From Deltaproteobacteria bacterium (GTDB lineage Bacteria; Myxococcota_A; UBA796; GCA-2862545), in contig JAFDJI010000300.1 of NCBI GenBank assembly GCA_019307545.1, positions 1-8,828 on the forward strand: 8,828 bases of DNA, written 5' to 3'. The translations under genes were made by a program, and so were the position numbers. Shown here piece after piece: positions 6,075 to 8,828 of the stretch. The stretch's first letter is position 1; every line of letters begins with the position of its first letter. The notes below the pieces were generated by a model. That model was not told where the DNA came from. It made no database searches and saw only the letters and a list, made by a program, of their open reading frames with translations.

Positions 6075-6530
6075 ATGCCGCTCCGGGTGGCGCGTGCGGA
6101 CGCCGAGGCGATCATCCCCCTGCGGCATCGCGTCCTGTGCTCGGGACACCCCCGAGAGGCGGCGGAGTGGGACATTGACGACGAGGCGTCCACCCGACAC
6201 TGGACGACGCGCTGGGGTGGTGAGGTGGTCGGGGTGGTCACGGTGGCCCGCCGAACGCCTCCAGGCGCGGAGGAACCCGAGTGGCAACTCCGCGGCATGG
6301 CGGTGGCTCCCGAGGCACAGGGCCTGGGCGTGGGTCGTCAACTCCTGGAGGAAGTGCACCGGGACGTCGACGCGCCGATGTGGTGCAACGCCCACGAGCA
6401 CGCGGTGGGATTCTACAAGCGCTACGGATGGGAACCTCGGGGAGCGCGGTTCGACAAGCCCCCTGCCGGGCCCCACTTCCGCATGTTCTGGCGCCCGAGA
6501 CGGCTGCCGGCGAAGAAGGAGGCCGAATGA
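6075..6530 (+). CDS. GNAT-family N-acetyltransferase
   Basis: A 151-residue protein, the usual size for a stand-alone GNAT. The N-terminus (PLRHRVLCSGHPREAA, 15-30) is an opening I recall from a common bacterial GNAT subgroup. Acetyl-CoA-binding motif A is clear: LRGMAVAPEAQGLGVGRQLL (72-91), with the pyrophosphate loop QGLGVG at 82-87. Motif B is visible as CNAHEHAVGFYKRYGW (104-119), with the typical late FYxxxGW. It would transfer an acetyl group from acetyl-CoA to an amine; the substrate is unknown. Its stop overlaps the next gene's ATG (ATGA, 6527-6530), so it is very probably co-translated with the methyltransferase. A longer form from TTG 5961 with a hydrophobic N-terminus is possible but less likely. 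Confidence 0.88.
   Translation: MPLRVARADAEAIIPLRHRVLCSGHPREAAEWDIDDEASTRHWTTRWGGEVVGVVTVARRTPPGAEEPEWQLRGMAVAPEAQGLGVGRQLLEEVHRDVDAPMWCNAHEHAVGFYKRYGWEPRGARFDKPPAGPHFRMFWRPRRLPAKKEAE
6516..6522 (+). promoter_or_regulatory. Shine-Dalgarno for the coupled methyltransferase
   Basis: AAGGAGG, a seven-base match, sits four bases before ATG 6527 and inside the last codons of the GNAT gene. It fixes the start of the methyltransferase and supports translational coupling. Confidence 0.75.
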
Positions 6531-8056
6531 GCGTGCTTGCTCCGCAGGTGCAGCGCTGGTCCGCCGGGAATCGGGAGGTGCTGTGGCAACGGATCACCGG
6601 CCGCCACATCCCCCTCGACCCCCGGACCCTGGAGATGCTCGAGGGCGGGGATCCCCGAATGGAGGCGCTGCGGCGCCGCATGCGGAGCGAGTTCATGCTT
6701 GCGGACGGTCCGCAACCCGACGTGATGGCATTGATCCCAGTGCGCTCGCGCCTGGTGCTGTTGCTCCCGAAGGCCTCTGTGCTGTGGGCCCCGGCGCCCG
6801 AGGTGCGTACCGCCGGGGGGTACGGCTATCGCGAGATCGCCCTCGACCCGGCGGAGCTTGCCGCCTGGCGGGCCATCAACGACAGCCGCAACACGGCCAC
6901 GGTGGCTGCGCGTGCCGGGGTGCACCCCTACCTGGTGAGGGCGCTCCTGCGTCGCCTGACCGCTTCGGACGTCCAGCTCCTCCAACTGCGCACCACACCG
7001 CCGCGCCCGAGGGATCCCTCCCTGCAACGGATGGTCTCCCCCCCGCGGCCCGATGCACCCCGCACCGCCGAGCAACGGGGGGATGCCGGAGAAACCACCC
7101 TGTCCGCCTACCACTTGGAGGACATCACCGACGGCGAGACCCACTTCGACGACCGGGAGACCACGATCGCCCACGCCCTGGCCACCCCGCATCCCTCCCT
7201 GGGCGGGCGTCCCTTCGGGCAGGCCCTCTTCGACGCCCTGAAGGGTCGCGACCAGGTGCCCACGTCGGGCCTGATCGTCGAGGTCGGCTGCGGAACCGGG
7301 GAGATGGCCGCGTCGTTCTGGTTGCAGGCGGCTTCGGCATCACGGCAGTACCTGCGGATCGACCTCTCCCCCGAGCTGTTGCATACCCAGCGGCGGCGGG
7401 CCCCGGACACTGCGGGGGTCCTCGCGGATGGTACCCGGCTCCCCCTGCGAGACGGCTCGGTGGACCTCCTGCTCTCCAACGAGGTCATGGCGGACCTGGC
7501 CGCGGTCCCCTGGCGCCCGGGCACCCCCAGGGAGGGCGCCGCCGCCCAGGTGGCGGAGCGGGTGGCCCGGTACGGGTTGTCCGTGGTCACCGAGACGGAA
7601 GGCCCACCCACCCTGTTCAACCTGGGCGCCTGGAAGCTGGTGGAAGAGGTCGCGCGGGTGCTGCGACCGGGCGGGCATGCGTGGCTGAGCGAGTTCGGCG
7701 CCTTCGACCGGGATCCGGAGGAGACGCGACAGCTCGATCACCCCGAGGTGAGCGTGCACTTCGGACACCTCCTCCAGATCGCCGAGGCCCTGGGTCTCGA
7801 GGCCAGGTGCCTCCCCATGGCGGAGTCCGTGGGCCTCGACCTCAACGCCCGCCAACTCGCCCGCCACAGCCACCACGCCCTGCGCGCACGTGCCCGGATG
7901 GAGGGGTGGCACCTCCCCGCGCGCGCCTGGACCCCGGAGCAGCTCACCAAGGCCCTCCCCTGGCCGGCGAAGGGGTTGCAGTGGGTCCCAATGTCGGAAG
8001 AGGGTCCCGGCCCGCTGGTCACCCGGTTCCTGGTGCTGACCCTCCGGCGACCGTGA
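6527..8056 (+). CDS. Class I SAM-dependent methyltransferase with unassigned N-terminal half
   Basis: A 509-residue protein. The C-terminal half is a Rossmann-type methyltransferase: motif I VEVGCGTGEMA (251-261), acidic D279 after strand 2 (LRIDLSPELL), ADGTRLPLRDGSVDLLLSNE (300-319), and a VLRPGGHAWLSEFG strand (378-391). A further conserved-looking LDHPEVSVHFGHL (403-415) follows. An insert of about 45 residues lies between SNEVMADL and the helix before the PGG strand. Residues 1-165 are not recognised. They contain a beta-rich segment (68-100) and then ELAAWRAINDSRNTATVAARAGV..LVRALLRRL (110-144), which looks like a winged-helix or PqqD-like fold. A Pro/Arg-rich linker (157-185) joins the halves. 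The substrate could be a small molecule, peptide or protein. Its pairing with the acetyltransferase suggests a shared modification task, but this is inference. Confidence 0.85.
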   Translation: MSVLAPQVQRWSAGNREVLWQRITGRHIPLDPRTLEMLEGGDPRMEALRRRMRSEFMLADGPQPDVMALIPVRSRLVLLLPKASVLWAPAPEVRTAGGYGYREIALDPAELAAWRAINDSRNTATVAARAGVHPYLVRALLRRLTASDVQLLQLRTTPPRPRDPSLQRMVSPPRPDAPRTAEQRGDAGETTLSAYHLEDITDGETHFDDRETTIAHALATPHPSLGGRPFGQALFDALKGRDQVPTSGLIVEVGCGTGEMAASFWLQAASASRQYLRIDLSPELLHTQRRRAPDTAGVLADGTRLPLRDGSVDLLLSNEVMADLAAVPWRPGTPREGAAAQVAERVARYGLSVVTETEGPPTLFNLGAWKLVEEVARVLRPGGHAWLSEFGAFDRDPEETRQLDHPEVSVHFGHLLQIAEALGLEARCLPMAESVGLDLNARQLARHSHHALRARARMEGWHLPARAWTPEQLTKALPWPAKGLQWVPMSEEGPGPLVTRFLVLTLRRP

Positions 8057-8062
8057 TAGCGT
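8057..8062 (+). promoter_or_regulatory. Putative -10 element (TAGCGT) for leaderless lipoprotein start
   Basis: TAGCGT immediately follows the methyltransferase stop and ends seven bases before ATG 8070. No Shine-Dalgarno is present in the 13-base gap. A weak -35-like CTGACC lies at 8036-8041, 15 bases upstream. The pattern matches those at 2799 and 5358. Confidence 0.35.
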
Positions 8063-8069
8063 CCCTGCC

Positions 8070-8627
8070 ATGCGGACCTACACCACCCTCTTTGCCTCGT
8101 TCCTCACCCTCGCCGTGGCGCTCGCGTGCAGTGGCGCCGGGAGCGGCGATGTCGCCGCGGAACCCGACGCCGTCGCCGTCGTGACCGATCCTGCCTTGGA
8201 AGAGGCCGAGGCCGGCTCGGACAAGGCCGAGGCGGGCTCGAAGGACGCCGGCACCGAGACACCCTCCACCGACGAGGAGGACGCCACCGACGAGGCCCAG
8301 GCCAAGGCGGGCGCCTACAGCAGCAATGTCTACGGGGTTTGCCGCAAATACACCGACTGCGATTGCAACCTGTACGGCTCGGTGACCGATTGCGTGGAGG
8401 AGTTCGGCGACGCGAAGAACATGTTTCCGCCGTCGGTGTGGGGTTGCGTCCTGGCTCGGGATTGCGAGGGACTGTGCGTGTTCAACGCCGGCACCTGCTT
8501 CGAGCTGTACGCGCTCCAGTACACCAAGGGCTCCAAGAAAGGCGCCAAGTACTGCGAAGAGGGAACGCTCCCCATCGAGTACTACGACCGGGACGGGGTG
8601 CACCTCAAGACGGTGTGCCGCGAGTAG
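8070..8627 (+). CDS. Cys-rich lipoprotein of unknown function
   Basis: A 185-residue protein. The signal peptide is textbook for a lipoprotein: MRTYTTLFAS, a hydrophobic core, and the lipobox ALAC with C20 as the lipidated residue. Residues 21-82 are a flexible Ala/Glu/Asp/Ser-rich acidic linker with a near-repeat (EAEAGSDK, then AEAGSKD). Residues 83-185 form a compact domain with ten cysteines (YGVC, YTDCDC, TDC, WGC, RDCEGLC, GTC, KYC, TVC), enough for five disulfides. I do not recognise a catalytic motif or named family. Small exported Cys-rich proteins of this kind are frequent in myxobacterial genomes. It follows the methyltransferase gene by 13 bases but may have its own promoter. It ends three bases from the convergent peroxidase gene. 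Confidence 0.85.
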   Translation: MRTYTTLFASFLTLAVALACSGAGSGDVAAEPDAVAVVTDPALEEAEAGSDKAEAGSKDAGTETPSTDEEDATDEAQAKAGAYSSNVYGVCRKYTDCDCNLYGSVTDCVEEFGDAKNMFPPSVWGCVLARDCEGLCVFNAGTCFELYALQYTKGSKKGAKYCEEGTLPIEYYDRDGVHLKTVCRE

Positions 8628-8630
8628 AGG

Positions 8631-8828
8631 CTACAGAACCGCTTCGATGTCCTGGGCGAGGTCCGCGGGCTTGATCGTCGAGGCGTAGCGGCGCAGGATC
8701 CGGCCCTCCCGGTCCACCAGGAACTTGGTGAAGTTCCACTTGATGGCCTCGGACCCCAGCGCCCCAGGGGCGGCCGTCTTGAGCTGGCGGAAGAGCGGGT
8801 GGGTACCCTCGCCGTTGACCTCGATCTT
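8631..8828 (-). CDS. Glutathione peroxidase, C-terminal end (partial, 5' end outside window)
   Basis: The last 65 residues of the protein are present and end at TAG (8633-8631). AIKWNFTKFLVDREGRILRR (residues 28-47 of the fragment) is the hallmark C-terminal block of the glutathione peroxidase family. WNF carries the Trp and Asn of the catalytic tetrad, and the block is followed by RYASTIKP. The catalytic Cys or Sec and the Gln lie outside the window, so the peroxidatic residue cannot be stated. The enzyme would reduce peroxides with thiol donors; bacterial members (BtuE-like) often use thioredoxin more readily than glutathione. The gene is convergent with the Cys-rich lipoprotein, with only three bases between the stops. 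Confidence 0.92.
   Translation of the reverse strand, partial: KIEVNGEGTHPLFRQLKTAAPGALGSEAIKWNFTKFLVDREGRILRRYASTIKPADLAQDIEAVL

Noticed and set aside
6094..8184. A 696-residue frame covering the GNAT and methyltransferase genes
   Set aside because: It is an alternative frame of two well-supported coupled genes, with Arg/Pro/Gly-rich composition and no recognisable domain.
8624..8634. GTAG-AGG-CTAC inverted repeat between convergent stops
   Set aside because: The four-base stem is explained by the two opposing TAG stops and has no T-tract.

Overview
The window is very GC-rich. Three things point to a member of the Myxococcota (a deltaproteobacterium in the older sense). One surface protein carries a MopE-type Asp/Cys calcium- or metal-binding-like repeat and ends in a MYXO-CTERM-like sorting tail. 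There are two probable lipoproteins, one of them Cys-rich. Shine-Dalgarno starts are mixed with starts that look leaderless. This placement is inference from protein style; no rRNA or housekeeping marker is present.

Layout, left to right. (1) 1-2724, minus strand: a translationally coupled pair of exported or envelope amidohydrolases. The upstream gene (1264-2724) keeps the metal ligands. The downstream gene (1-1267, cut by the window edge) has lost all the ligands that can be aligned and looks like a pseudoenzyme partner. (2) 2811-3737, plus: a radical SAM/SPASM protein, divergent from the amidohydrolases. (3) 3723-5288, minus: a secreted purple-acid-phosphatase-like metallophosphoesterase with a MopE repeat and C-terminal anchor, starting at TTG and overlapping the radical SAM gene tail-to-tail by 15 bp. 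(4) 5317-5955, plus: a probable lipoprotein made of five exact 24-residue MORN_2/YwqK-like repeats, with an uncertain 5' end. (5) 6075-8056, plus: a GNAT acetyltransferase coupled by ATGA to a 509-residue protein with an unrecognised N-terminal half and a C-terminal class I SAM methyltransferase domain. (6) 8070-8627, plus: a small lipoprotein with ten cysteines in its C-terminal domain. (7) 8631-8828, minus: the C-terminal end of a glutathione peroxidase.

The region is gene-dense, and no gap reaches 300 bases. I see no tRNA, rRNA, insertion sequence, CRISPR array or phage gene. The clear operon-like units are the amidohydrolase pair and the GNAT-methyltransferase pair. No single pathway joins all the genes. 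Envelope or secreted proteins dominate: two amidohydrolases, the phosphoesterase and two lipoproteins.

The best leads are the intact/dead amidohydrolase pair, the recurrent TANNNT element 6-8 nt before start codons (possible leaderless transcription), the frame conflict at the 5' end of the repeat lipoprotein, and the unassigned N-terminal half of the methyltransferase.
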